Shown in pieces: positions 9,748 to 21,300 of a DNA stretch of 64,000 bases. The notes under the pieces were generated by a model, which was not told the DNA's origin, searched no databases, and saw nothing but the letters and a program-made list of their open reading frames with translations. Origin of the DNA: Roridomyces roridus (Eukaryota; Basidiomycota; Agaricomycetes; Agaricales; Mycenaceae); assembly GCA_029378245.1 (NCBI GenBank), contig JARKIF010000120.1, forward strand, positions 39,161 through 103,160, in the 5' to 3' direction. Position 1 is the first letter of the stretch, and the number at the start of each line of letters is the position of its first letter. The position numbers and the translations under genes were made by a program.

Positions 9748-12700
9748 CTACGAGTCCCAAATGGCTCCAAACGCGGGTATACCCCTGCTCATCATCCCAT
9801 ACACAATTTTCTGGGTCAATTTCTGGTTGGATATTACGCAGACCGCCTCCGCGTTGAATTCATTGACAAGGCGAAGTGTAAGCTTCACCATGTCTGGCTT
9901 TCCATTTTTTCTCGTATCTGCAAAGAACTTTAGAACAGTCCACCCGTGCTGGAGACAAATCTCACCATATATGACTGCGTCTGGGGACGCGCTTAGGATC
10001 TCATCCACAAGCTTATCGCCGAATGTCTCCCGAACATTCGGTGATGTCCAAAGAAGGCGCATGGGGATTCTCTGCTCAAGGATGCACGGTGCACAAGGGC
10101 CAATTCCACTCCCTATGGAAGATGTCAATCGTGGTTTCAAACGGCAGCGGTCGGCTTACCGGTAGCAACAAGGACAACCCGTCGGAAGAGGGGCACGATC
10201 CTCAAGACTCCAAACGCAGGAGCACCGCGTACCCATATCCTATCGGGCGGGTCCATAATCCTAGAGTTCGTCCAATCCCCGGCCTTCGACACAACGAGCG
10301 AAAAGCCCTTCTCGTTCGGTACGGCGATCGTAGCGAATCCATGCCAATCCTTGAGTGGATGCACAGCCAGACGGACGAAACTGCCGGGCTTCGGCGTACC
10401 TAGAAGATGCTAAGGAATCTTTTGGACGAAAAACAGAACTAGCTTACTGTAAGTGAAATAAAGCCGCACTGATTAAAACTTCAACATGTGCAGCGTTTAC
10501 GGCAGAAGAAAAACGAACCAGCGTGGGTTGATAGAACCTCGCTCTTGACGGAAACCTTCCGCAATCGTAGCCAAGGAAGGATGATGGATCCTGCAAGGAT
10601 GTCAATGAAAAGATAACCTGATGAGGTGCTGAACACTCACCCGTCATGACCAAAAGCATCCAGAACGGAGCTGAATGAATCAAGGCATCCCGAAGAGACT
10701 GGTGGCTGCTGCGGTAGTCGTTCGACAGGATCACAAGCTGGCACCAGACTAGTGCGATACCAGTCCATCCAAAGAATCTATGGACTCGCTCGAACTGATC
10801 ATGTCGTTTGCTCCGCAGCTTCGGATGCGCGAATGCCACGATTCCAAAAAGTAGGAGGAGAATGGTATACGAAATGGCAACGGTGGCCACAGACGCCTTT
10901 GCAACATCAGTAAAGTGTAGACCTGACAGAGGCGCGACGACGCTCACATGAGGGGTATCTTCGTTCAAGACGAGCTCTCTCGTGGCCTGAGCACATAACA
11001 ACGCCAGCCAGACAACACCACTGGTCGCACATCCACTGTGCAGGCCACCGATATGGTAAACTCTTCAACCAGATGTTAGTGATGCCAGATCAACGAACTA
11101 ATTGAAGAACAACTCACCGAGCACAGACCCGACGGATGGCAAGCGGCCATCTGCAGAATAATGAGAACCAGTCAACTGTGCCAAAAGTGTACTCACGAAG
11201 ACGGCACGGCGCAAAAGAAATTGAAAAACATGTTGATCACGTAATCCTGCCTCATCAGGCTGCCGATCGTTAGCCGACGCGGCAGTCATTGAATAAAAGA
11301 CGCACATTGCGCAAAAGAGATTCGCAATGGTGATCAAGCCCAGCCGCTGGGAGGTAGCACCTCCCTGAACGATCACTGCGATGAAGATGGCCATATTCGT
11401 TATGAAAACGATGCCGAAGAGGCGGCGGTAAAGAGAGAAGATCTGATGCCGAAGGTTCCGGAAGTATCGCCCCTCCAGTTTTTCGGGCAAAACATCCTTC
11501 TCGTAACCATCCCAGACCGGCCGAACGACCTCTTGCTTCAGCTCAAGGGAAGCAGAATCTTCCGAGACGTCTGATTTGGACAGGCGTTTCTCGCCGAAGG
11601 AGGGTTGGCTGATGATGAAAACCGGTACACTGTCCTTGGACGAATCCGAGTCGGACTTGACCGGCCGTATCGTAAGGGAGCTGGTGGAAGACGATGAACT
11701 GGTCTCCAACTGGCGGACAGCGCCATTCGCAATCCGGGTGGAAACAAGAGGCTCGATCGTAATTTCGGAATCTCTCTTCTTCGAGTTGATAGCAAGTTCC
11801 CGAAGTGCCCTCTTATCCGTCTTGTCGTTCCTGCCGATTTATGAGCGTCCATCGACAGGGAACGGCCGTAGACTCACCCAGTTCTTGGGAATGATCCCAA
11901 AGCAAGAATCTGTGTGGGAACGGCGTAATATGGCTGGATCTTCGCGGTTGCTGTTCTCACTTCTTCGACACTTATCGTGTCTGGGGTAACGAAACCCCAG
12001 AGTTCTCCGTCGATCAAAAGTGCCGAAGCAGCTTTGACTCCACAGGCGGTCTGATAACAATACGTTAAAGATGTGGCACTCGGAAACTGTGGACGATGCG
12101 TACCTCCATTGCAACGGCGACACCATCCAGCTCGACACGGAACCCCTTGAAGAAGAATTAAAATGTATCCTGAGGTGGTAAAAATCGAGGCACGAACCTT
12201 GATCTTTACTGCAATTTGTTCAGCTTCAGTTTCTCTCAACAGCAACGAGCTCACCTTGATCGTCGATTCTGCCGAGATGTTCTAATGTTCCATCTTCGCG
12301 CCATGACCCGAGATCCCCAGTGTTAAACATGAGTGATCTATGGAGTTTGTGAGTTATTGACAAATCGAAGAATGTCCCTCGTACCCATCGTTGGCAAACG
12401 GATCTTCTTTATAGCGCTCGTTCGTCTTCTCCGGCAGATTCAGATATCCACGAGTGACGCAGAGGCCCCCAGCCCACATTATTCCCGGTACTCCGATGGG
12501 AGTAGGCTAAAATTGTAACATGGCGTCAACTTCCAAGAAAACCGGTTCTTGAAATAACTGTCGAACCTTGATATTTTCATCTAGAACGTACACGCTGTTG
12601 TTTGGCGTGGGTTTGCCTATACCAAGAGGGCGCGCAGAGTCATGTAATTGCATGGTGTTTACAATGGTAACCTCCTAAATGAATGATAAGTAAATGGATG

Positions 12701-13875
12701 CAGTAGAGCGATGCCACTGACTGTAGGCCCACAGCAATTGTAGAACTGTGTGTGCGATGCCCATAGATCGGCTGTGGCTAGGATACGAATGAGTAGTGTT
12801 GGTGACACAGGCATTCAACAGTACCTCGAGGGCAGGCCTCGCCGGCAACAGCGACGACCTTGATGTTGGGATAGTCCGCCGGATCGTGAGGAGCCAACAT
12901 CGAGGGAGTGCCTATAACAACATCGACCTTCTTCATCACCGCACGCCATTCTTTGGAAGATTGTCCACGCAGAACTAGTGTAGCCCCGTTGCAAAGGCTA
13001 CCCAAAATCTCCTATACCTCGGAGTTAACCTTGCTGCCATAGATGATTGGATTCGACGCACCCAGCAACACATGTCAAAGGCAATGTTCATCAACTGGGA
13101 TACTCGAACACCGGGACCCATCCCGAGATTGCCAGGAGCGAGACAAACGACTAATCTAATGTTAAGAAAAGACATAAGCATTAATGAAATGAATCTTACG
13201 GTTTGTCACATTTCGATGCATTACATCGACCCCTTTGGGAACGCCCGTAGTCCCTGCAACACTTTAGCAAAGTGAATGTCGTGTCTGGCGAACCGACGCA
13301 CCGCTGGTATATATGACATAGACGCTGTCTTGAGGTTGTGACCGGTCCTCTGGCCTCGGGCAGTAGTTGTCCGCGGTGCATTGGCATGGTACGTCGAGAA
13401 GAATAGTAGGCATTCCAGACACACGATGCGAGAACTTGGTGAGCGTGAGGACGATCTTGGATCCCGAGTCTTTGATAATGTGTTCCAAGGATTTGTCCGA
13501 CACGATCTTGCCATCGCACGGTACGTAGGCCGCACCCGTCTTGAGGATGCCGAGTATCCCAACGACCATGGAGATGGAGCGCTCGACGAGCAGACACACT
13601 CGGGATCCTGGGCCGATGTCCGATGCACGAAGGCGAGCAGCCAGACAGTCAGATTGACAGTCGAGGTCAGCATAGGTAATTGCATCTGAAACATCCTCGA
13701 CGGCGATAGCGTGCGGGTTGTTGCCAGCATGGAACCGAAATGCATGGTGCACGCATTGGAAAGGAGGTTGAATGGTGGGTGCGAACCCGAACTGGGCAAA
13801 ACAAAGTTTGTCGGCCACTGACAGCGCGTCGAGAGCAGAGTTGTTCTGCACAGATTTACTCTGTACAGGCTGCAT
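9748..13875 (-). CDS. NRPS-like adenylate-forming enzyme fused to membrane and NAD(P)-binding oxidoreductase domains
   Basis: A large multi-exon gene. The N-terminal half is an ANL-superfamily adenylation domain: ITYADLDCQSDCLA, GAAYVPCD, YTSGTTGVPKGV (A3), FYNCCGPTEVT (A5), FNTGDL (A7 region), LGRIDDQVKIKGFRVEL (A8) and NDKTDKRALRELA (A10, with Asp for the usual Gly). No carrier GGxS motif follows. A Ser-rich linker leads into several hydrophobic segments (ITNMAIFIAVIVQGG, LGLITIANLFCAM, ISYTILLLLFGIVAF, FFGWTGIALVWCQLVIL). The C-terminal domain resembles ferredoxin/ferric reductase modules: PGSFVRLAVHPL and a dinucleotide-binding ATGSGIGP. It probably activates a carboxylic acid at a membrane and couples it to redox chemistry. 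The start at 13875 is the first in-frame ATG. The substrate cannot be read from the sequence. Confidence 0.8.
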
Positions 13876-14404
13876 TGCAGTGGAATTATGACGCACATCA
13901 GCTTGGAGAGTGGCTTTTAAACCTCAGATTGTACATGGGTGTGGTAACCCGAGGTCAAGTTCCCTCGGTGGCAGAAACGGTGAAATGAATTGACGGGAAG
14001 CAGGCAGTGTCCGCATGATACCCGTTTGATGAGAGTAAGAGCATGGAGAGAGCAGCCAAGGCAGAGTCGATGACGGTCGAGAAATAAGTTGATTGGAACG
14101 AGAGAGGAAAGAAACCTCCCACGACACGGTGTGTCTAAGTTTACGAATAGACGTGGAACCAGTCGGTGATTCGTTGAGAAGGACGGGTGGCTTGGGCGCT
14201 GCGGCGATTACACCGAATGAGCGTGCATGTGAACAAATCGGCCAAGAAAAGTTTGAAGGGTGGGTCCGCAAAAATCCGCTATAGGTGGACGGAATGGGTT
14301 GCAGGATTGTGTCCGAAAAAGCCAAGCAACCTGCGCATCCGAAGAGTCCAAAGTTGAACTTGAGCAACGTGGTTGAGGTTGGTCTTCAACTTGAGGCAGT
14401 GCAG

Positions 14405-15189
14405 TCACGGTTCGGCCCGGGGAGTGCTTGGGACGAAGACACCGACACTCCATCTGGTGACATTTTTGCAGGACTGAGCCACTTCTCCACTGCTGCGGCC
14501 AAGCCTCTTTGTTTCCACTGCGATATCAGCGGTCTGTGCAGCCAAAAAATCCTCGACATTCGAGATTGGTATCCAAGCCAGGACAGACGCCACATCTTAT
14601 GGTCCTCCTGCAATTATACACGGCGCCTCAGGCCTCAGTTACAGCTGAGAAGAATAGGTCGACACGGACAATGCTTCCCAACGGCGGAAACTCACATTTA
14701 CTCGCCGGTGCTACCGGTATCCCACAGTCTACTTGCTTATCTGCTCGCTAAGCTCGAACATGTATTTCTCCCTGTTCTCACCCCAATTTCTCTGGAGCAA
14801 AACCTGGCCATGATCAGATCGTTCAAGCAACTTGCTTCCAATGTTCTTGACCAGAATCTGGACAGCTGGGCAGTCTGCTACTCTGCGTGCACACTCCACT
14901 CTGGGGGTAGGTTGGTGACGCAAGTTCGGAATCTCACGGCCACGCCCAGAGTCGTTCCGTACACGCTGTCCTTCTCCGTGAAGGTTTTGTTCTCAATGGG
15001 TTTCCTGTGGTCATCTCCGCGACTTCTTGGTTGCCTTATGAGCGAGGATGGAGCAAGTTTCCACTATTTGGGCTGTGCCAATCGCGCTCTCCTCCCCGGT
15101 TTCTTCCTACAGTGGGACGGTCCGACCCCTCGTATGCTCTACAATCAACCAAAACTGTTACGAGACTCGCCAGTGCAAAGTGGGGACAT
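14405..15189 (-). other. Possible degenerate or unresolved gene, unknown function
   Basis: On the minus strand an ATG at 15189 opens MSPLCTGE. Through short candidate introns it joins AYEGSDRPT, WKLAPSSLIRQPRSRGDDH, IENKTFTEKDSVYGTTLGVAV, LVKNIGSKLLERSDHGQV and NWGENREKYMFELSEQIS. Further down, ASVLAWIPISNVEDFLAAQ and GRSSGEVAQSCKNVTRWSV also look coding. I could not connect the two parts without a stop or frame change, and I do not recognise the family. The interval 13876-15735 holds no other gene I can support. A long open frame on the opposite strand (14285-15235) shows no domain and is not annotated. This could be a decayed gene next to the adenylating enzyme or a real gene with unusual introns. 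Confidence 0.3.
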
Positions 15190-15506
15190 GTCGAAGACCA
15201 CTCTGAAGAAATCTCCGAGACACCTTGCTCCATAGTTTCGGTTCTGTCAAGTTCCTTCTAGACTCAAAATCCTGCCTCGGTTCGAAGATTGAATCTCCAC
15301 TAGTCGACTCCTCAACGCTATGCTGCCTTGGGATTGACAGAGAGGGGATAAAAGGCCCGTCCATCCTGGTCTAATTCGACGACGGTCTTTTGTTCAACAA
15401 GGTCGGTGGAATTCAAACAAGTCGACGAGGAACGCCCCTGTCTGCGGGGCTAGTTGAACAGTTGGTCAGGCGGCGGAATGCATGCATGCTGCTTGCTTAT
15501 GAGAAT

Positions 15507-15550
15507 GTCCGACTGTTCCACATATACCGTCCGACTGTTCCACATATACC
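15507..15550. repeat. Perfect 22-bp tandem duplication
   Basis: The 22-mer beginning GTCCGACTGTTCC and ending CATATACC occurs twice back to back, at 15507-15528 and 15529-15550, without mismatch. It lies about 190 bp upstream of the SDHAF1 start codon in non-coding sequence. It is probably a recent replication-slippage product or a doubled regulatory element. Confidence 0.9.
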
Positions 15551-15735
15551 GCCATCGCTCAACTGCCGCCTTCTGACCACGCTCTCCCGTATGAAACTCG
15601 GTAGAATCTTGGGTGATGGCGGTTCTCGGTGTTTAAGACGACAAATGTATTATTACCTGACCTAAAATGAGAAAACTGGGACTCGGAGATCAAGCGCGGA
15701 CGCGGTTGTGTTGTCCTATTTTTCTTCCTCTTCGG

Positions 15736-16079
15736 ATGACAGCACCGCGATCTGGCCTTCAACGGCAAGTTCTGAGTCTATACAGACGGTTCTCCCTCTC
15801 TTCGCGCGCCACACAATTCGTAGCTCATTTCTGGACAGAACGCTTCGTATTCCACGTTCCAAACCGGAGACGACACGAGCCAAATGGGATTTAATGCTCC
15901 GTTACAATTTTCGCAAACAGGCTGGCAGCGTGCCGCCGCGTTCTCTGAGCGCCATTGAGCACCTCCTGCGAGCAGGCGAGCGGCAGGTGAGCGTGTTCGA
16001 GGACAAGTCCGTCAAAGATTGCTGGGTGTCGGCGGAAATGCGTGAATGGGAAGAGGCCCAGAAACAACGGCGAGATTAA
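15736..16079 (+). CDS. SDHAF1: Succinate dehydrogenase assembly factor 1 (LYR protein)
   Basis: A small mitochondrial matrix LYR-motif protein that helps insert Fe-S clusters into Sdh2 of complex II. Exon 1 (MTAPRSGLQRQVLSLYRR) carries the LYR tripeptide. A roughly 50-nt intron near 15787-15836 restores the frame into TLRIPRSKPETTRAKW, YNFRKQAGSVPPRSL, AIEHLLRAGERQ and SVKDCWVS, all conserved in SDHAF1/Sdh6. The protein is about 97 residues, normal for the family. The ATG at 15736 is chosen because it sits just before the LYR helix. The stop at 16079 is only 20 bp from the stop of the converging uL29m gene, so the 3' UTRs must overlap. Confidence 0.87.
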
Positions 16080-16099
16080 AATGATTCTATGTGTGTGTT

Positions 16100-17034
16100 C
16101 TATGCTACAGTGAGCACCCGGGGCCCCTTGGGCTTGCTCTTGCGCTCGGCCTTGCGCTGCTTGTACTCTGCATTTGCAACTTTTTGTTCCTTGGTCCACC
16201 GCACCTTCTTCACCACCTCGACTCCCTCGCGTCGTGCCTGTATCCGAACACCACCACGATGGGTTCTTGGAGGAGGGATGACACCCGCTCGTATCTGGGC
16301 TGCGTGCTCTTTGTGCCAAGCTGTCGTGACCTGGTCCACCTTGAACTTGAGCACCTCCTCGTTCATGGCTGCTTCCCGATCCTTGTTCGCCAGCTCGACA
16401 GCGCCCTCATAAGCCAGTCGTCGCTCGTTCATCACGCCCTTGATACGCGCCATCGACTTGCGGCACTAAGAAAATGTTAGAGTGGGGCAGAACATAATGC
16501 AACGACGACTCACCCGCGCAGCCTGCACGCGATTCGTTATCCGCTCCTTGAGAACCCCCATCCTTCGCATCTCCTCGCGCTGCGTCGCCAGCAGATTGCA
16601 CTCACGCAGCAGCACGTACCACAGCGTATGCAGATCCTTGAAGCTCTTCAGCCGTAGCTCCGACGCCTCCCATGACCTTCCTAAATAAAATTTGAGTTAA
16701 AGAGACTTGCCAAAAATGCACTGCAACACCAACCGTTCAAGTTGACGTCCGGGTCATGGAACGTCTCATACTGTTCGTCCCCGCGGAGACCCTTGCCAGA
16801 TTTAGTACGGAAAAAGCCGTAGAGACCGTGGTCGGGTGAGAGCTGGGGCGCCGATGGGGGCACGAAAGTAGGCCCGGCAGTCTTTCTGGATCGACGTCCG
16901 TGGCTTGTCGGTGCGCTGGTGCTGGCGGCATTTGAGGGAGAGTTCAGGGCAGCTGCCTCTGCTGGCGCGGCGGCAGACGCGAACTGACGACGCAGGGATA
17001 TGCGGCAGCCTGCGCGTATTGCAGAAGAGAGCAT
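16100..17034 (-). CDS. MRPL4: Mitochondrial large-subunit ribosomal protein uL29m (MRPL4/MRPL47)
   Basis: A mitochondrial 54S/39S ribosomal protein. The start at 17034 gives a basic presequence ([18 protein letters not shown]). The family core follows: [74 protein letters not shown] and [18 protein letters not shown]. The C-terminal extension is basic ([20 protein letters not shown]). Introns near 16680-16735 and 16467-16515 separate three exons. An upstream in-frame ATG at 17082 would add 16 residues and hide the presequence, so it is less likely. It is followed on the same strand, 61 bp upstream of its ATG, by the stop of the F-box/LRR-type gene. Confidence 0.88.
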
Positions 17035-17095
17035 CGTTCGGAAAATCAAGGATTGTTTGGCAACCACATCTAGTCCAAACATGTGTACGTAATGG

Positions 17096-18253
17096 CTACT
17101 TCATGAGATAGAAATTGGAGACAGAGAGACGACGAGGAAAGCGAGCAATCACAGGATCCTCGGTCTGAAGGCGAGTTAGAAAGCGACTGAAAGAGGACGG
17201 CAAACTCACAATCCAAATTTTATCCGGGGTGGACCACATTGTAACACCCTTGGCGTCGCAAGCCGCCTGAAGGGTGGTCGTCTGGTCCTCCTGGGGATTT
17301 CCCAGGAGGTTAAGAGAGCGCAGTCGCGGTAGGGTATCAACGACAGCGACGATGGGCCCCATATCTATACCGGTAGAGTATGTTTGGATGAATAAGGTGA
17401 AGTGCTCCAGGGAAGGAGGGAGTGCCGGCAGTGAAACGAGTGTAGGGACGTTGAGCAGAACTAGCTCCGTTAAATTCGAACACTCCTTGAGAATGGCAGC
17501 CGTCTGGGTGTTGTATCGCATAAACCGGAGTGACTGGATGTGGGGGCAGCACGGCGCGAGATCGGACGATGTGCTGGAGCTGGGCAAATCACGCAGCTCG
17601 AGCACACGGAGAGACGAGTGGGAGGAAGAGATTAACCACGTTAAAACTTCCGAGGATGGCGTGCGGTGGAGCGTGAGTTCATAGAGTTGGGAAGTCGGCG
17701 TCCATGCTGGCGGAGAAGCGACAATCTCGACACCGATGGTCAAGAATTGAATTTGTGGAAATAGTTCGAGCAGCTGGTACAGGAGTGGCGATTGGACACT
17801 GCACTCCATGAGTCGCAGTGCCCGGATAGAACGCTGCACGGTAGCAATGCGCGCCATCGACTGCGGACCGAGAGAAAACAGGCCATTTGCCGCAATGGTC
17901 AACTCATAAAGACCACGGCAATGTTCCAGTATCGACACAAACGCTGTAAAACTGCCCGAAAGTGTGATGTGGACAGTCCGCACATGCGAAAGAAGGCGAG
18001 AATCGGGATAGTTGGCCAGAAATTGAGTGAAAGAGAAAACCACGTCGGAGGTGATACGTCTGAAGGAATGAGAGTGCGAAATGAAGAACGGGAATGGTTA
18101 CCTAAACAAGAGTGTTTGAGCGGGGTCGGTCCAGAGAGAGTTGACCAAAGAGCATGCACATAAAGTTGAGTAGTCCGAGGCGCTGAAGGGTGGGTTTCTG
18201 TAGTATAACTTGGCGAGAATGGCACAGACGATTTCTTGCGGAAGGTCGAGCAT
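17096..18253 (-). CDS. F-box protein with leucine-rich-repeat-like region
   Basis: The ATG at 18253 gives MLDLPQEIVCAILAKLYY, a typical fungal F-box start, then LCACSLVNSLWTDPAQTLLFR. After a short intron near 18070-18112 the chain continues with evenly spaced leucine-rich segments (LRALRLMECSVQSPLLYQL, LRVLELRDLPSSS, LTELVLLNVPTLVSLPALPP, LRSLNLLGNPQED) that resemble degenerate LRRs. A second intron of about 45 nt near 17163-17208 precedes the last exon. By family, a substrate-recognition subunit of an SCF ubiquitin ligase; the substrate is unknown. Such genes are numerous and poorly conserved in Agaricomycetes. It is divergent from RAD50 across 113 bp. Confidence 0.72.
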
Positions 18254-18366
18254 CAAGAGGCCTTTGCTGACCAAGCAAGTCGCGTCTCTTTCCGACGCGT
18301 TCCTCCTGTGTCCTCAGGACTTGCTCCCACCACGAGTAGCCTCGCTCGCGAGCGTCGACAAATCCA

Positions 18367-21300
18367 ATGGCCAGTCTCAATAAACTCGCCATACGAGGCA
18401 TCCGCAGTTTCGACGACAAACAGATCTCCGTCATCGAGTTCTTTTCGCCCGTCACGGTCATTGTGGGCCACAACGGTAGCGGAAAGACCACCATCATCGA
18501 ATGCCTGAAATATGCCACCACGGGCGACCAACCACCCAACACGCGCGGCGGTGCATTCATTCATGACCCCAAGATGGCCAACGAGAAGGAGGTCAAGGCG
18601 CAGGTCAAACTACGCTTCAATGCAGCCAACGGCGTCCGCATGCTGGCTGTCCGCAATCTCAGTGTCACCGTCAAAAAGACTGCAGGGCTGACGATGAAGA
18701 CCCTCGAGAGCATTCTTGCGCTCGCTGGCAACAATTCAGACAAGGGCGGAAAGGTCTTTCACTTTCTAGTCGTCTGGACTGTCGCTGATGCACCTGTAGC
18801 GCGGAGTCATCTCGACCAAGTGCGCCGAAATGGACGCCGAGATTCCCCAGCTTCTTGGTGTATCCAAAGCTGTCCTCGAAAATGTCATATTCTGTCACCA
18901 AGAGGACTCGTACTGGCCTCTAGCCGAGCCTGCGGCTCTGAAGAAGAAGTTTGACGACATTTTTGAGGCAACCAAGTGGGTGACTACTCTCCTTGGTCCC
19001 TTTGACTCACTCAACTCTTTCTCAGATACACCAAAGCCCTCGACTCGATCAAGGCTCTTCGCAAAGATCGCGTCGCAGAGCTCAAGGCGGAAAAGGAGCG
19101 CCTCGAGGGCCTGCTCCGGGAGAAGAACCATTCGGACAAACTCAAGGCGCGCATCGCTGACCTCAACCAGACCATTGCTGCCAAGGAGGTCGAGCACGAC
19201 GATACCAAGAAGTCGTACGACGAGACTGTCATCGCCAACCAGAAGTTTTACCAATACGCGACGCATTTCCGGGAGCTTTACACCCGCGTGCAAGGTTACG
19301 AAGCGAGCATCGCCAAGATTGAGAGTGATTTGGAAGAAGCCCGAGTTACTCTCCAGGAAGTTCCCGGTCTGTGTATTGACCCATTATCTGTCTCCATTGC
19401 TCACAATTTCTTAGGTACTGATCAAGAACTCGAGAAGAAACTGAAAAACTCTGACCGGGATGTGGCCGGCAAAAAGTCGAAACTCGCCGCGGAGCAGAAC
19501 AAGGCCGACAACCTCGACGAAGAGCTGAGTTCTGCACGGAGGAAGCAAAACGAGTTGGCCAAGAAAGAAGGGACTTTGAAGGCTGAATTCAAAGTAATTG
19601 AATATCCACAGCATTGTCATGATACTAACACGTCGTCCAGGCTCAGCAGCACCGCCTAGCTCAACGCGAGGGCGAAATTCAGGTCGTCGGCGAGAAACTC
19701 AAGATCAAGGGCTTCTCGTCCAATCTGGATGCAGAAAAGGTCATCGTCTTCATGTCAAAGCTCAAAGAGTTGCAGCGAAAGCAACGAGCTGCGGTCGAGA
19801 ATCTGCAGCAGGAAAGCCGGACCAAAGCTGAAGATTATACTCGCAAATCCACGGAGCTGAACAACGCCTTGCAGTCGTTCAAGGCCCAGCGGAGTTCGCT
19901 CCAGACCCAGCTTGTAAGCCGACTGTTTCCTTATCTGTCGCCTCCTGTTTACCTTGGGCATAGACCAAACATCAGTCATCGATTGTCCTATCCGAGCGGC
20001 AACTCGAAGCACTCCAGAGCATTCCGTCGGAGCTCGAGAGTCTGAACGATGACATCGCGGAAAAGCAAGGCCGGGTATCCAAGATTCAAAAGGACATTGC
20101 GGGTGCCAAATACGACCAACGTCTGGATGAAAAGACGACGAGCAGCAAGTCGCTAGAGGAGCGAAGGGATGTCCTGAACTCGGAGTTTAAATCCCTCAAC
20201 CTTCAATCCGAGTCACGTGCCAAGCTGCAGTTCCAGCGTGGGGAGGTTCGCAATAAGACTACGGAAATCAAGACGACGATTAGCACTGCGAACCTCACTT
20301 TCAGGCGGCTGGTTGGCTCTGAGCCGAATCCGGAGACGATGGAGAAGGAGGTTGATCGCGTTCATGGGTAAGTCTACGCCTGCTCTCGAACGCTTTTTTC
20401 CCGCTTAGATTTGTTCAGCCTGAAGGAGCAAGAGCTTTCTGATTTGGAAGGAGAGGCTGCCACGAAGAACGGCACTCTCCAGCAAACCCAGAATCTGCTG
20501 AGCAGCCTCAAGATTCAGCTCAAGGCGAAGAAGGAAGAGCTCAAAGGTGGCGTTTTCTGATAGTGGAAAAAGGCACCAATTCATTCTTTTGTAGGCCTGG
20601 AAAAGCGAATCAAGAACGACCTCGAACACGAGAGTCTCGATGAAGCCCTCGTGGAGGCCACGGGGGAGGTTGACCATCGGAAAACGTTTGTTCTCATTTG
20701 GAATCGGATTTGGGGCTGTAGCTTACAAATCCATAGCATGTCGGTCACAGCCGCCGGAAGTAGCCAAGTTTACGAGCAGCTGCTCAAACAAGGCAAGCAG
20801 AAGAAGGTGTGCGGGGTCTGCGATCGACATATGGAAGATCATGAGGTGGTCGTGTTCGAGAAGAATGTAGGCTGTCTTTTTCGTTTTTCTGGGTTTCGGC
20901 TGTTGACTCCACATTTCAGCTCAAAGATCAGATAAAGAAGACGTCTCCGGAGTCTCTGGCCGCTATTCGTGAAGAATTGGCGGAATGGCAGGCTGAAATG
21001 ACCAAGTTGCAGAACTTGCGGCCTGTTTTGAACTCGAGAGACCAACTCAAGAATGTCGAGGTTCCCGAGCTGGAAGCCAAAATCAAAGAGCAAGACGCGA
21101 AGATTCCTGATGCCAGTGCTGCGGCCGAGAAAGTAGCGGAGAGCATCGAGGATGCCAAGCGGGCTTTGCGGGAGATCAGAACGCTCAAGAATCACGCGCA
21201 GACTGTCAGTCGGCTGCAACGCGAGATCAAGAAGGCAAACGAGACGATTGAGGTTGTCGAGAAGGAGCTTTCGTCTACGGGGTCGACCAAGTCGGCGGAG

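Noticed and set aside
14285..15235. A 316-codon open frame on the plus strand
   Set aside because: Its peptide has no domain, odd composition and no start context. Coding-like blocks lie on the opposite strand, so it is probably a shadow frame.
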